From DUZB01 sp964407525 (GTDB taxonomy: Bacteria > Desulfobacterota > DSM-4660 > Desulfatiglandales > Desulfatiglandaceae), in contig CAYOWC010000003.1 in assembly GCA_964407525.1 (NCBI GenBank), forward strand, positions 4,626 through 68,625: a DNA stretch of 64,000 nt. The letters run 5' to 3'. The stretch's first letter is position 1; each line of letters starts with the position of its first letter. Made by a program: the position numbers and the translations under genes. The notes below the pieces were generated by a model. That model saw only the letters and a list, made by a program, of their open reading frames with translations. It was not told the origin of the DNA and made no database searches. Positions 26,057 through 34,748 of the stretch are shown here, piece after piece.

Positions 26057-27098
26057 TTTTGGCGGTATTTTGGAAAATGTGGTTACTTCCGAGGAATTCA
26101 GCCTGGAAAAGGCAAGAAAAGTCCTTGAAAATGAAACCATAGCGGTTTTGGGCTATGGGGTTCAGGGGCCGGGGCAGGCTTTGAATCTTAGGGACAATGG
26201 GTTTCGTGTTATTGTGGGCCAACGACAGGACAGTCTCTCGTGGGACCTGGCTGTCAAGGATGGTTTTGTGCCGGGGGAGACCCTTTTTCCCTTGGAAGAA
26301 GCTGCCAAAAAGGGGACAATGATTGAGTTTCTGGTTTCGGATGCAGGCCAGGTGGCCGTCTGGCCCAAGATTAAAAAATATCTTGAGCCTGGAAATGCCC
26401 TCTGTTTTTCTCACGGTTTTGCCATTACCTACAAGGACCAGACCCAGGTCATTCCGCCTGAAGATGTAGACGTCATTCTTGTTGCACCAAAAGGATCAGG
26501 CAGAACGGTACGCACCAATTTCCTGCAGGGCAGTGGGATAAATTCCAGCTATGCTATCTTCCAGGATTATACGGGAAGAGCGGAAGAAAGGACCTTGGCT
26601 CTTGGGGTCGGCATCGGTTCGGGGTATCTGTTTCCTACGAATTTCCAGAAGGAAGTCTACAGCGATCTGACCGGGGAAAGAGGAGTCCTCATGGGTTGTC
26701 TTGCAGGAACCATGGAAGCCCAGTATAATCTCTTACGTAAACATGGACATAGTCCCAGTGAGGCCTTCAATGAAACGGTGGAGGAGCTTACCCAGAGTCT
26801 CATTCGCCTGGTAGCGGAAAACGGCATGGACTGGATGTTTGGAAATTGCAGCACCACGGCGCAGAGGGGAGCCCTCGATTGGTCGCCAAGGTTCAGGGAT
26901 GCGGTTGCTCCGGTATTTGATGATCTCTATGAGAGTGTCAAATCGGGGAAGGAGACGGAGATCGTTCTGGATGCAAACAGCCGACCGGACTATCGTAAGA
27001 AGCTTGAAGAGGAACTCAAGGTTATCAGAGAATCCGAAATGTGGAAAGCGGGTTCGGCCGTGCGCGGTTTGCGCCCGGAGAACAGGAAGAAAGTGTAG
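26043..27098 (+). CDS. ilvC: Ketol-acid reductoisomerase
   Basis: I start at ATG 26043 (MAEIDFGG), with AAGGAGAG upstream and a 14-base overlap with ilvN. The 351-residue protein has the NADPH-binding GYGVQGPGQALNLRD, the catalytic region with APKGSGRTVR and a helical C-domain with DLTGERGVL. The GVQGPGQ form and overall layout resemble the variant KARI group found in Bacteroidetes and some anaerobes rather than the standard GSQGHAH form; this is an observation about the motif. It reduces acetolactate to dihydroxyisovalerate. Confidence 0.92.
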   Translation: MAEIDFGGILENVVTSEEFSLEKARKVLENETIAVLGYGVQGPGQALNLRDNGFRVIVGQRQDSLSWDLAVKDGFVPGETLFPLEEAAKKGTMIEFLVSDAGQVAVWPKIKKYLEPGNALCFSHGFAITYKDQTQVIPPEDVDVILVAPKGSGRTVRTNFLQGSGINSSYAIFQDYTGRAEERTLALGVGIGSGYLFPTNFQKEVYSDLTGERGVLMGCLAGTMEAQYNLLRKHGHSPSEAFNETVEELTQSLIRLVAENGMDWMFGNCSTTAQRGALDWSPRFRDAVAPVFDDLYESVKSGKETEIVLDANSRPDYRKKLEEELKVIRESEMWKAGSAVRGLRPENRKKV

Positions 27099-27123
27099 AG
27101 CCTGATGATTTACGGGATATTGC

Positions 27124-27933
27124 ATGGATAATCTGAAAGTCGGTGTGGTCTGCATGGGGGCCATTCCCGGTGAGATTGAGAGAAATCTCGACAAGATAGA
27201 GGCCCTGGCATCGGATGCTATGGAGAATAGGGCCGATATCGTCTGTTTCCCGGAATTTTCCGTAACGGGGTATGCTCTGGATAGTCCGGACCTGATCTGC
27301 AGTAGGGAGGATCCTGAAAAAATTGCGGATCGTCTGTGCCGGATTTCTGCTGATTTGGGTTTGATTCTCCTGGCGGGTCTCATTGAGTATTCAGCAAGTT
27401 GCAGGCCACACATCGCGCAGATTATCACCGGGCCTGAGGGGGTCATTGGTCGTCACTACAAGACTCACCTCGGGCCCACGGAAAGAAATTTTTATGAAGA
27501 AGGGCATGAAATCTCTCCATTTACCTATGGGGATCTCTGTTTCGGTGTAGAACTCTGCTATGAGGCGCACTTTCCTGAAATCAGCAGCACCCTGGCCCTG
27601 AAAGGGGCCGATATCCTTTTCATTCCCCATGCATCTCCGAGGGGAAGTCCGGAAGAGAAATTGAACAGCTGGAAAAGGCATCTTCCTGCTCGGGCTTTCG
27701 ATAACGGTCTCTTTGTCGTGGCCTGCAACCAGGTTGGGGAAACTCCCCAGGGACTCCATTTTCCTGGCGTAGCGATGGTATTTGGACCGGATGGTTGTTT
27801 ATTAGACTGGTATGCGGGGGACGAAGAACGGGTGCTTATCGTGGAATTGAAGGGGGAAGACTTGGAGAAGGTGAGAGAACACAGAATGAGATATTTTCTT
27901 CCCGAAAGAAGGGAAGAACTTTACGGGCCTTGA
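27124..27933 (+). CDS. Carbon-nitrogen hydrolase (nitrilase superfamily)
   Basis: The 269-residue protein has the nitrilase triad: Glu in FPEFSVTGY, Lys in HYKTHLGPTE and Cys in GVELCYEAHFPE. The family hydrolyses nitriles, amides or carbamoyl compounds. It is 25 bp after ilvC, before the operon terminator, so it is transcribed with the branched-chain genes. A role in repairing or salvaging amide side products is possible, but the substrate is not readable from sequence. Confidence 0.85.
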   Translation: MDNLKVGVVCMGAIPGEIERNLDKIEALASDAMENRADIVCFPEFSVTGYALDSPDLICSREDPEKIADRLCRISADLGLILLAGLIEYSASCRPHIAQIITGPEGVIGRHYKTHLGPTERNFYEEGHEISPFTYGDLCFGVELCYEAHFPEISSTLALKGADILFIPHASPRGSPEEKLNSWKRHLPARAFDNGLFVVACNQVGETPQGLHFPGVAMVFGPDGCLLDWYAGDEERVLIVELKGEDLEKVREHRMRYFLPERREELYGP

Positions 27934-27945
27934 TAAATTGCACAA

Positions 27946-27982
27946 AAAAAGCGTAGAAGATGCTTTATCTTCTACGCTTTTT
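27946..27982. terminator. Bidirectional terminator between the ilv-leu operon and dsrC
   Basis: AAAAAGCGTAGAAGAT pairs perfectly with ATCTTCTACGCTTTTT (16 bp, 5-nt loop). It has T runs in both directions and serves the nitrilase gene on plus and dsrC on minus. Confidence 0.92.
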
Positions 27983-28025
27983 GGTGTGGCTATAAACTTC
28001 ATTTCCGTGTTGAACAGAATTGAAA

Positions 28026-28343
28026 TTATACGCACCCTGTAGGTTTCGGCAATCCGGCCATCTTACAGGCGCCTTTACCCGGTCCTGAGGGAAACAGCTC
28101 ATAGATATATTTCAGCTTGTAACCTGTCACTTTGGACAGAATCCTGACCATGGGCGCTATTCCGTTTTTCTTGTAGTAGGCCTGCAGAACCTCTACAACC
28201 TTCTTGTGTTCGTCCGTCAATTCATCAATACCTTCCGTTGACTTAACATAGATCATCCAGTCTTCTGACCAATTGTTGAAGTCGTCGATAAAACCATCTT
28301 CATCAACATTGAAGGACTTCCCTTCATATTCGATTGTCGGCAT
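28026..28343 (-). CDS. dsrC: Sulfur carrier DsrC (sulfite reductase-associated)
   Basis: I start at ATG 28343 with GGGAGG upstream. The 105-residue protein ends with the conserved flexible arm carrying two Cys (GKGACKMAGLPKPTGCV, the penultimate Cys being the catalytic one). In sulfate reducers DsrC receives sulfur from DsrAB as a trisulfide and passes it to the DsrMKJOP membrane complex. It is separate from dsrAB, as is usual, but only about 2 kb away. Its own strong promoter precedes it. Confidence 0.96.
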   Translation of the reverse strand: MPTIEYEGKSFNVDEDGFIDDFNNWSEDWMIYVKSTEGIDELTDEHKKVVEVLQAYYKKNGIAPMVRILSKVTGYKLKYIYELFPSGPGKGACKMAGLPKPTGCV

Positions 28344-28429
28344 ACCCAAAAACCTCCCTTTTTGTTAAAATAAAATATTTTGCCCCATCTCTATTATCTA
28401 TATACGAGACTAAAAACCATAAGTAGCAA

Positions 28430-28458
28430 ACTATAATTCAGGAATTGTTTCTTGTCAA
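28430..28458 (-). promoter_or_regulatory. Sigma-70 promoter of dsrC
   Basis: On the minus strand TTGACA (28458-28453) and TATAGT (28435-28430) are 17 bases apart, followed by an 86-base leader to dsrC. This near-consensus promoter fits the very high expression known for dsrC in sulfate reducers. Confidence 0.75.
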
Positions 28459-28508
28459 ATATTCTTTTCCAACTTTTCAAAAAAAGTTTCGGCACCCTTC
28501 ATTTGTCA

Positions 28509-29900
28509 TTATTTCTGGTAGAAATCCTTATGTTTGACGGCCATCCGGATCATGCTTTTTGCCCAGTCAGGATTGCCGGCTGCGTGTATATGAGTGTAGG
28601 TGGCCAGTACATTATTTTTGATAATTCCATCAACGGTTTTGTCAATACCATGCCCTCTCACTACTTTGAATGCAAAATCTATTGATGTTGTAGTCATTAT
28701 CGGTTCCGAATAGTGAAATTCATGCCCTTTCAAAATGGTATTCACAGGGTAATAGGGATTTGGATTATTAACCTCAAGGACTGTGTAGCCGTGTCCTTTG
28801 GGTTTTTTATGCAGTACGAACTCTACCGGGAGGGCTCCTGTCATTGGATAACTTCTATCCTTTAAAAGGAGCCTTTCTCCGAGGTACATGAATCCACCGC
28901 ATTCGGCATATACGGGAAGTCCCTGCTCAATATTTTCCTTTAGTGAGTTTCTAAACTCTCTGTTGTCGGAAAGGGCTTTTGCCTGGGTTTCGGGGAATCC
29001 GCCACCTATATATAGTGCATCGATTGCAGGCAGTCTCTTATCTGCGATGGCATCAATGGGTACGAGTTCGGCGCCAAGGATCTCTAATTGCTCAAGGTTT
29101 TCCGGATAATAAAACCAGAAAGCACTGTCTCTTATGAAGCCTATGCGGGGGTGAACTCTGGTTTTCTTGAAGACTGAACGGTTTTCCTTTACCTCCGGTA
29201 CTTTCGGGGCAGGTCCGGCTGCGTTTGCGATTTCGATTATCCGGCTCAGGTCAAGATGTTCTTTCACCACTTTTCCAGCCCATGAAATGGCTTTTTCAGC
29301 GTGTGCTCTTTCCTGATGGGGTACCAGCCCCATGTGTCTTTCGGGAAAAGGGTTATTCCGTAATTTTGGGATGGACCCGACAACCGGGAGGCCGCAATAT
29401 TTTTGAATAGCTCCTCTGATCAGGTTCTCCTGGCGTGGACCCGCCACCCTGTTCAGGATAACTCCAGCGATATTCAATTCGGGGTCGAATGCCTGGCATC
29501 CCATTACCACGGCAGCGATTGTACGTGTTGTCATGGATACGTCCAGGATGAGTAATACCGGGGTTCCAAGAAGCCTCGCCAACTCTGCTGTACTGCAGCA
29601 TCCATCGATATCGAGGCCGTCAAAAAGGCCCCTGTTTCCTTCAATGAGGGAAATTTCCGACCCGGCGGATCGCGAAACAAACGACTGGAGGATCTGTTCC
29701 TGTGTCATCAGGAAGGGGTCCAGGTTGTAGCATTTGCTCCCGGCGGCAAAATCAAGCCACCCTGCGTCAATGAAATCGGGACCTTTTTTAAATGGAGCTA
29801 CCCGACGACCATCATTTTTCCATACTGAGGCAAGCCCCAGTGATACGATTGTTTTTCCTGCCCCACCCTTAAGGGCCGATATGGTAATGCGCGGCTGCAT
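28509..29900 (-). CDS. dsrN: CbiA/CobB-type amidotransferase DsrN (siroheme amidation)
   Basis: The 463-residue protein has a P-loop (SALKGGAGKTIVSLG), the CobB/CbiA synthetase core and a C-terminal class I glutaminase domain with catalytic Cys in YAECGGFMYLGE. CbiA makes cobyrinate a,c-diamide; the homologue DsrN beside dsrAB is thought to amidate siroheme for DsrAB. Its place here, divergent from dsrA with a shared 364-base control region, favours the dsrN role over cobalamin synthesis. No other cobalamin gene is present. Confidence 0.88.
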   Translation of the reverse strand: MQPRITISALKGGAGKTIVSLGLASVWKNDGRRVAPFKKGPDFIDAGWLDFAAGSKCYNLDPFLMTQEQILQSFVSRSAGSEISLIEGNRGLFDGLDIDGCCSTAELARLLGTPVLLILDVSMTTRTIAAVVMGCQAFDPELNIAGVILNRVAGPRQENLIRGAIQKYCGLPVVGSIPKLRNNPFPERHMGLVPHQERAHAEKAISWAGKVVKEHLDLSRIIEIANAAGPAPKVPEVKENRSVFKKTRVHPRIGFIRDSAFWFYYPENLEQLEILGAELVPIDAIADKRLPAIDALYIGGGFPETQAKALSDNREFRNSLKENIEQGLPVYAECGGFMYLGERLLLKDRSYPMTGALPVEFVLHKKPKGHGYTVLEVNNPNPYYPVNTILKGHEFHYSEPIMTTTSIDFAFKVVRGHGIDKTVDGIIKNNVLATYTHIHAAGNPDWAKSMIRMAVKHKDFYQK

Positions 29901-29942
29901 AAAATTTATTTCCCATTTTCCTGTGTATTGCCAAGTTGAAGA

Positions 29943-30034
29943 TTAGGACCATGGACTCACAGGTTTGTCAATAAAAAAGTAGTTGTGTCCTCCGGTTTTT
30001 TTTATTGACATCCTGTGAGCCTTTTGATTATAAA
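29943..30034. promoter_or_regulatory. Palindromic divergent promoter region between dsrN and dsrA
   Basis: Arms at 29956-29978 and 29996-30019 are near-perfect inverted copies of CTCACAGG-(N2-3)-GTCAATAAAAAA around 17 bases. Each arm carries an outward TTGACA -35 box followed at once by CCTGTGAG. For dsrA, TTGACA (30005-30010) is 17 bases from TTATAA (30028-30033). For dsrN, the match to a -10 (TCCTAA) is weaker. The TGTGA core placed between -35 and -10 resembles half-sites of Crp/Fnr-family regulators. Confidence 0.6.
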
Positions 30035-30264
30035 CCGAAGCTTAACTATCTGAAAAAGTAGCTAATTAAAATTTTCACAAGTGGTTGTTGAAACAGACTG
30101 CTTATGATTTCAGTAAATTGGCTAAGAAGTTGAAGCAAAACAACTTTTATGATTTTAAGATAGGTAGAATCATTTTGAAGAGGAGGTGACGGTAAAGGAG
30201 ATTTTTTTTGAAGTATCCCTTTTGAAATGCAATTTTTTCATAACAGCTGAAGGAGGCACGTCTA

Positions 30265-31683
30265 ATGGCTTTTGAACCAAACGAAGAACAAAAAATATTG
30301 AAATATGATGAGCTTCGAATCTATTCCGATGAAGAATTGAATAATTATACGGAAGAAGATCTCAAAGCATTCAAGTGTAAGCACGACACCCCGGACCTGG
30401 ACGAGTTAGAAAAGGGTCCGTGGCCGAGTTTCGTGGCGGATGCAAAAAGAGAGGCTCTTCATCGAAAAAATCTCGGTCAAGATCGCATGATGATCGACGG
30501 TGAAGTGGTCGAAGATATGTTGGGACAGCTCCAGGTTTCTTTTGACGAAGGGGAGACCCACTGGAAACATGGCGGCATCGTTGGTGTTTTCGGATATGGC
30601 GGCGGCGTCATCGGTCGGTATTCAGACCTTCCGGACAAATTCCCTTCCATCGCCCATTTTCATACCATGCGTATCAACCAGCCGGCCAGCAAGTTTTACA
30701 CCAGCGATTACCTGCGATGCATTTGCGACCTCTGGGAGTACAGGGGCAGCGGTATGATGAACCTGCACGGTTCTACCGGCGATATGGTCTGCATTGGAAC
30801 CACTACCGAGCAGTTGGAGCCCATCTTTTATGAATTGGGGCACGTGCTTCAGCAGGATCTGGGTGGATCCGGATCCAACCTCCGTACGCCATCCTGCTGT
30901 ATCGGAAAAGCCCGTTGCGAATGGTCCTGTATTGATACCCAGGCCATGTGTTACGAATTGACCCATTTCTATCAGGACGAACTGCATCGGCCTGCATTCC
31001 CTTATAAATTCAAGTTTAAATTTGATGGATGTCCCAACGGCTGTGTGGCTTCCATTGCACGGTCCGATATGTCTTTCATCGGCACATGGAGAGACAATAT
31101 CCGCATCGATCAGGAAGCAGTACAGGCCTACGTTGGCGGCGAAGTTGCTCCCAACGCCGGCGCTCATGCCGGAAAAGACTGGGGCCCATTTGATCTTGAC
31201 AAAGAAGTTATCAATCTCTGTCCGACCAACTGTATGTGGATGGAAGACGGAAAACTGATGATCGATGACAAGGAATGCACCCGTTGCATGCACTGCATCA
31301 ACGTTATGCCGAGGGCTTTGAGGCCGGGAACGGAAACGGGCGTAAGTATCCTCTTTGGCGCGAAAGCACCTATCCTTGACGGCGCCCAGATGTCCGTGTT
31401 GACCATTCCTTTCATGGAATGTGAGGCTCCCTATGACAATATCAAGGCAGTTGTCGAAAAGATCTGGGATTGGTGGCCGGAAGAAGGGAAAAACCGTGAG
31501 CGTCTGGGAGAGCTTATCCAACGACAGGGTATTGCCAAATTGCTGCAGGTCCTGGAGATTCCGCCCATGCCGCAGATGGTGAAGGAGCCGAGGAGTAACC
31601 CCTACATCTTCTGGAAAGAGGAAGATGTACCCGGTGGATGGGACCGAGATATCAACGAATACCGATCCAGACATGCAAGATAG
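30265..31683 (+). CDS. dsrA: Dissimilatory sulfite reductase alpha subunit
   Basis: The 472-residue protein has the sirohaem/[4Fe-4S] Cys pattern (TPSCCIGKARCEWSC and CPNGCVASIARSD). The inserted ferredoxin domain near 330-350 (CPTNCMW, then CTRCMHCINVMPRAL) and HWKHGGIVGVFGYGGG are also present. With DsrB and DsrC it reduces sulfite, the terminal step of sulfate respiration, in the cytoplasm. It is about 35 residues longer at the N-terminus than well-known DsrA proteins, which begin near HDTPDLDELEKGPWPSF. The ribosome site GAAGGAGG lies 8 bases before the ATG. The leader from the predicted promoter is over 220 bases. Confidence 0.97.
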   Translation: MAFEPNEEQKILKYDELRIYSDEELNNYTEEDLKAFKCKHDTPDLDELEKGPWPSFVADAKREALHRKNLGQDRMMIDGEVVEDMLGQLQVSFDEGETHWKHGGIVGVFGYGGGVIGRYSDLPDKFPSIAHFHTMRINQPASKFYTSDYLRCICDLWEYRGSGMMNLHGSTGDMVCIGTTTEQLEPIFYELGHVLQQDLGGSGSNLRTPSCCIGKARCEWSCIDTQAMCYELTHFYQDELHRPAFPYKFKFKFDGCPNGCVASIARSDMSFIGTWRDNIRIDQEAVQAYVGGEVAPNAGAHAGKDWGPFDLDKEVINLCPTNCMWMEDGKLMIDDKECTRCMHCINVMPRALRPGTETGVSILFGAKAPILDGAQMSVLTIPFMECEAPYDNIKAVVEKIWDWWPEEGKNRERLGELIQRQGIAKLLQVLEIPPMPQMVKEPRSNPYIFWKEEDVPGGWDRDINEYRSRHAR

Positions 31684-31695
31684 GAGGCAATCATA

Positions 31696-32883
31696 ATGGC
31701 ATTATCTACTGAAAGATTAGGACTCTATAATCCTAAAAAACCGATGGAAAACAGACTTACGGACCTCGGTCCCAGGCATTTCTGGCAGTATTTCCCTTCC
31801 GTTATTCAGAATAACTACGGAAAATGGCTGTATCATGATATCCTCGAGCCCGGTGTACTCGTCCATGTGGCCGAAAGCGGCGACAAGGTCTTCACCGTAA
31901 GATGCGGCGGTTGTCGATTCATGACCGTTGAAAATATCCGCGAAATCTGTGAAATCGCGGACAAGCATTGTGACGGGTTTGTACGTTTCACCACCCGAAA
32001 CAATATTGAATTTATGACGGACGACCAGGGCAAGATGGAGGCGCTCAAGAAAGACCTCGATAGCCGCAAGCACGTAACCGGGAGTTATAAATTTCCCATC
32101 GGTGGAACCGGAGCCGGTGTTACCAATATTATCCATACCCAGGGCTATATCCATTGCCATACGCCGGCTACGGATGCCTCCAGTATGGTAAAAGCGGTTA
32201 TGGATGATCTTTTTGATCATTTCCAGGGCATGACTCTTCCGGCCCAGGTCAGGGTATCCATGGCCTGTTGTCTCAACATGTGCGGCGCGGTGCACTGTTC
32301 CGATATCGCTCTTTTAGGTTATCACCGGAAACCACCCATCGTGGACCATGAAGTGCTTGATAAGGTCTGTGAGATTCCTCTGGTAATCGCTGCCTGCCCG
32401 ACGGCTGCTATTTCCCCTACCAAGACTGAGAGTGGCACCAAATCGGTGAAGATTAAGAACGAACGTTGCATGTTCTGTGGAAATTGCTACACCATGTGCA
32501 TGGCGCTGCCCCTGTCCGATTATGAGGGCGACTGTGTGACGGTCATGGCTGGTGGAAAGGTCTCCAACAGGATCAGCCCACCTAAATTTTCCAAGGTGGT
32601 CATTCCGGCCCTGCCGAATAATTTCCCAAGATTTCCCGAGGTCTGTGAGTCTGTAAAGACGATCATTGATGCATACGCCGCAGATGCCAATAAATATGAG
32701 CGGGTCGGCGACTGGGCCGAAAGGATCGGATGGGAAAAGTTTTTTGAAAAATGCGATCTTCCCTTTAGCGATCACCTTATTGATGATTACCGTCTGCAGT
32801 ATGATACCTACAGAACCAGCACACAATTTAAGTATACGGATGCGTCCTGGGCGGTATCAAAAGCAATAGGCGGCATTAAATAG
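31696..32883 (+). CDS. dsrB: Dissimilatory sulfite reductase beta subunit
   Basis: The 395-residue protein has the sirohaem-Fe-S Cys set in RCGGCRF and ACCLNMCGAVHCSD, and a ferredoxin domain with AACPTAAI and CMFCGNCYTMC. In the family, DsrB carries the catalytic sirohaem. It follows dsrA by 12 bases with AGGAGG before its start. Length and motifs are normal. Confidence 0.97.
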   Translation: MALSTERLGLYNPKKPMENRLTDLGPRHFWQYFPSVIQNNYGKWLYHDILEPGVLVHVAESGDKVFTVRCGGCRFMTVENIREICEIADKHCDGFVRFTTRNNIEFMTDDQGKMEALKKDLDSRKHVTGSYKFPIGGTGAGVTNIIHTQGYIHCHTPATDASSMVKAVMDDLFDHFQGMTLPAQVRVSMACCLNMCGAVHCSDIALLGYHRKPPIVDHEVLDKVCEIPLVIAACPTAAISPTKTESGTKSVKIKNERCMFCGNCYTMCMALPLSDYEGDCVTVMAGGKVSNRISPPKFSKVVIPALPNNFPRFPEVCESVKTIIDAYAADANKYERVGDWAERIGWEKFFEKCDLPFSDHLIDDYRLQYDTYRTSTQFKYTDASWAVSKAIGGIK

Positions 32884-32978
32884 GAAACGACGAATGGTTT
32901 TTGGGCCGGGAAGGCTGTTTCCAATTTGCTGGAAAAGGTCCTTCCTGGACCAAAACCTATAGATTAAGGAGCAAAACC

Positions 32979-33209
32979 GTGGAAGATTTCAAAGAAACAA
33001 TTCTTGCATTTGCGGAGAAAAGTAAAAAGTCAAAATTCTATTTCAACGATATTCAGAAAGCCGTTCAGAAAGTCTATCCTGAAGCCAAAGCCAGGATGAT
33101 CAAGAAGGCCGCTACCGCGTTGATTAACGAAGAAAAACTGATCTATTTTTCTACCGGCAGCAGTACGATGTACGGACTTAAAGGAAGAGGCCAGACTGAG
33201 GATCATTAG
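32979..33209 (+). CDS. dsrD: DsrD, allosteric activator of DsrAB
   Basis: I start at GTG 32979, 8 bases after AAGGA, giving VEDFKETILAFAEKSKKSKF and 76 residues, the family length. A longer in-frame start at 32901 adds sequence unlike the family. DsrD is a small winged-helix protein found only in sulfate reducers of the reductive type. Recent work assigns it as an activator of DsrAB. It closes the dsrABD operon, ahead of a terminator. Confidence 0.93.
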   Translation: MEDFKETILAFAEKSKKSKFYFNDIQKAVQKVYPEAKARMIKKAATALINEEKLIYFSTGSSTMYGLKGRGQTEDH

Positions 33210-33334
33210 ACATTTTCAGGAGATATTGATGGCCCCGTAAAATGTCCCCAAAGCTGTCAGCCTTGTGTGTTTGTTGAGGTTGGCCGTGATGGGGGGCAGA
33301 AATGTTTATTCTGGTTTCGCGGATTTGCGGAAAT

Positions 33335-33362
33335 GCCGGAAATGAATGGTTTCCGGCTTTTT
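33335..33362 (+). terminator. Intrinsic terminator of dsrABD
   Basis: GCCGGAAA and TTTCCGGC form an 8-bp stem with a 7-nt loop followed by five T, 125 bases after dsrD. Confidence 0.75.
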
Positions 33363-33463
33363 GCGGGTTTGTCAATATCGAATGGAAAACCTGAATAGAT
33401 GGCATGGAGGTCGCTGTCCGCGAAGGATTGTGGCCTCTTTGCATTCTGAAAAAGAGGACTATT

Positions 33464-34084
33464 ATGAAGACCCCTAAAGGTTCGGAGGAGTTTATTTTCG
33501 AACAGAAAAGAATTCGGGATGAAGAAAACGAATGCGCCAATACCAAATATAACCTTGGTGTCTCTCTTATGGAGAGTGGAAAATTTGATGAGGCGATTGA
33601 GGCCTTTAAAGACGCCACCGAGAACAGTGCTAGAATGTTTGAAGCGTATGTCAATCTCGGCTATATCTATTTCAAAATGGGCGATCTTGAGATGGTTGTG
33701 GATGCCAATAACAAAGCCGTACAGATAGAGCCCAGGTATGCGAGGGGGTATGCAAATCTTGGGTTTGCCTATCTTCAGATGATGAAAACCGAAGAGGCGA
33801 TTGAAGCCTTGGAAAAAGCGATTGAACTGAATCCCGATATTGCACAGGCCTGGAGCAATCTGACAAATGCCTATCTCCAGAATGATAACGTGGGAAAAGC
33901 CATAGAGACCGGGGTGAAAATGGTAGAGGTGGCGCCGGAATTTGCGTTGGGGCATAATAACCTTGCCTCCGCCTATTATAACAACGAGGAATATCAGAAG
34001 GCCATAGAGCATCTGGATAAGGCCATTTCTCTCGGATTCGAGCCCCACCCTGAATTCTCAAATGTATTGGAGCCTTACCGTTAA
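33464..34084 (+). CDS. Tetratricopeptide-repeat protein
   Basis: I start at ATG 33464 (MKTPKGSEEF), preceded by AGAGG. The 206-residue protein has five or so TPR units from about residue 25 (for example NLGVSLMESGKFDEAIEAF, GYANLGFAYLQMMKTEEAI, AYYNNEEYQKAIEHLDKAI). There is no signal peptide, so it is probably a cytoplasmic protein-protein scaffold. It follows the dsr operon and ends one base before the next gene, with which it is co-transcribed. TPR proteins beside dsr are seen in several sulfate reducers; the partner is unknown. Confidence 0.8.
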   Translation: MKTPKGSEEFIFEQKRIRDEENECANTKYNLGVSLMESGKFDEAIEAFKDATENSARMFEAYVNLGYIYFKMGDLEMVVDANNKAVQIEPRYARGYANLGFAYLQMMKTEEAIEALEKAIELNPDIAQAWSNLTNAYLQNDNVGKAIETGVKMVEVAPEFALGHNNLASAYYNNEEYQKAIEHLDKAISLGFEPHPEFSNVLEPYR

Positions 34085-34085
34085 A

Positions 34086-34748
34086 ATGGACTACAGCTAT
34101 CTTTTTGAGCCATACGATGAACTTGTTGTGAAGGCAGATGATGCTTTTGACAGGATGACCGGTGAATTTCCCGCACCCATGAAATGTAAACGTCAGTGCT
34201 CCGACTGTTGCCATGCCGTTTTTGGCCTTTTTCTGATAGAAGCAGTTTTCCTGAAGCGCGATTTTGATAAACTTGGAGAAGAGGAAAAGGAAGGTGCCTT
34301 TCTGAGAGGGATTGAGGCGGATAAGGAGCTTGAGAAACTTGAAAGGACTCTCAAAGAGTTTGAAAATGATCCGCAGATGAGTTCCTATTCTCTGGCGAGA
34401 GCGAGAGTCAGGTGTCCGCTTCTTAACGAAAATGATGACTGCATCTTATATCCTTACCGCCCGATTACGTGCAGGGTGTACGGGATCCCCACCATGATCC
34501 ATGGTGTCCCGCGCGTTTGCGGAAAGTCCGGTTTTGAGAAAGAGCAGCCTTATCCTATTTTTAACCTGGATGCCATGCATGGAGGGCTATATAAGTTGTC
34601 CAAAGAACTGGTGAAAGGCTCAGGGGTAGAGGATGGTCTGCAGGCGTCTCTCCTTTTTTCCATTTCAAAGATTATCAGGACCCCTGTGGAGGAGCTTATA
34701 GCGAAACCTCCTGTAATGTCTGATGAAGCAGAGTCAGGTGGGTCTTGA
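34086..34748 (+). CDS. YkgJ-family Cys-cluster (Fe/Zn-binding) protein
   Basis: I start at ATG 34086, one base after the TPR stop. The 220-residue protein has the YkgJ Cys pattern: CKRQCSDCC at about 33-41, then CPLLNENDDCILYPYRPITCR. Members are thought to bind a metal or Fe-S cluster; the function is unknown. Its 3' end overlaps the convergent gene at 34696-35847 by 53 bases. A distant paralogue is at 55433-56155. Confidence 0.83.
   Translation: MDYSYLFEPYDELVVKADDAFDRMTGEFPAPMKCKRQCSDCCHAVFGLFLIEAVFLKRDFDKLGEEEKEGAFLRGIEADKELEKLERTLKEFENDPQMSSYSLARARVRCPLLNENDDCILYPYRPITCRVYGIPTMIHGVPRVCGKSGFEKEQPYPIFNLDAMHGGLYKLSKELVKGSGVEDGLQASLLFSISKIIRTPVEELIAKPPVMSDEAESGGS

Noticed and set aside
29956..30019. 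Palindrome read as a bidirectional terminator
   Set aside because: It lies between divergent gene starts and contains outward -35 boxes, so a regulatory reading is better supported.
30622..31674. Long open frame of 350 codons on the minus strand
   Set aside because: It lies wholly opposite dsrA, lacks a recognisable domain and arises from codon bias of the real gene.
33257..34048. Open frame of 263 codons on the minus strand
   Set aside because: It is antisense to the TPR gene and the dsrABD terminator and reads as a low-complexity mirror of TPR codons.
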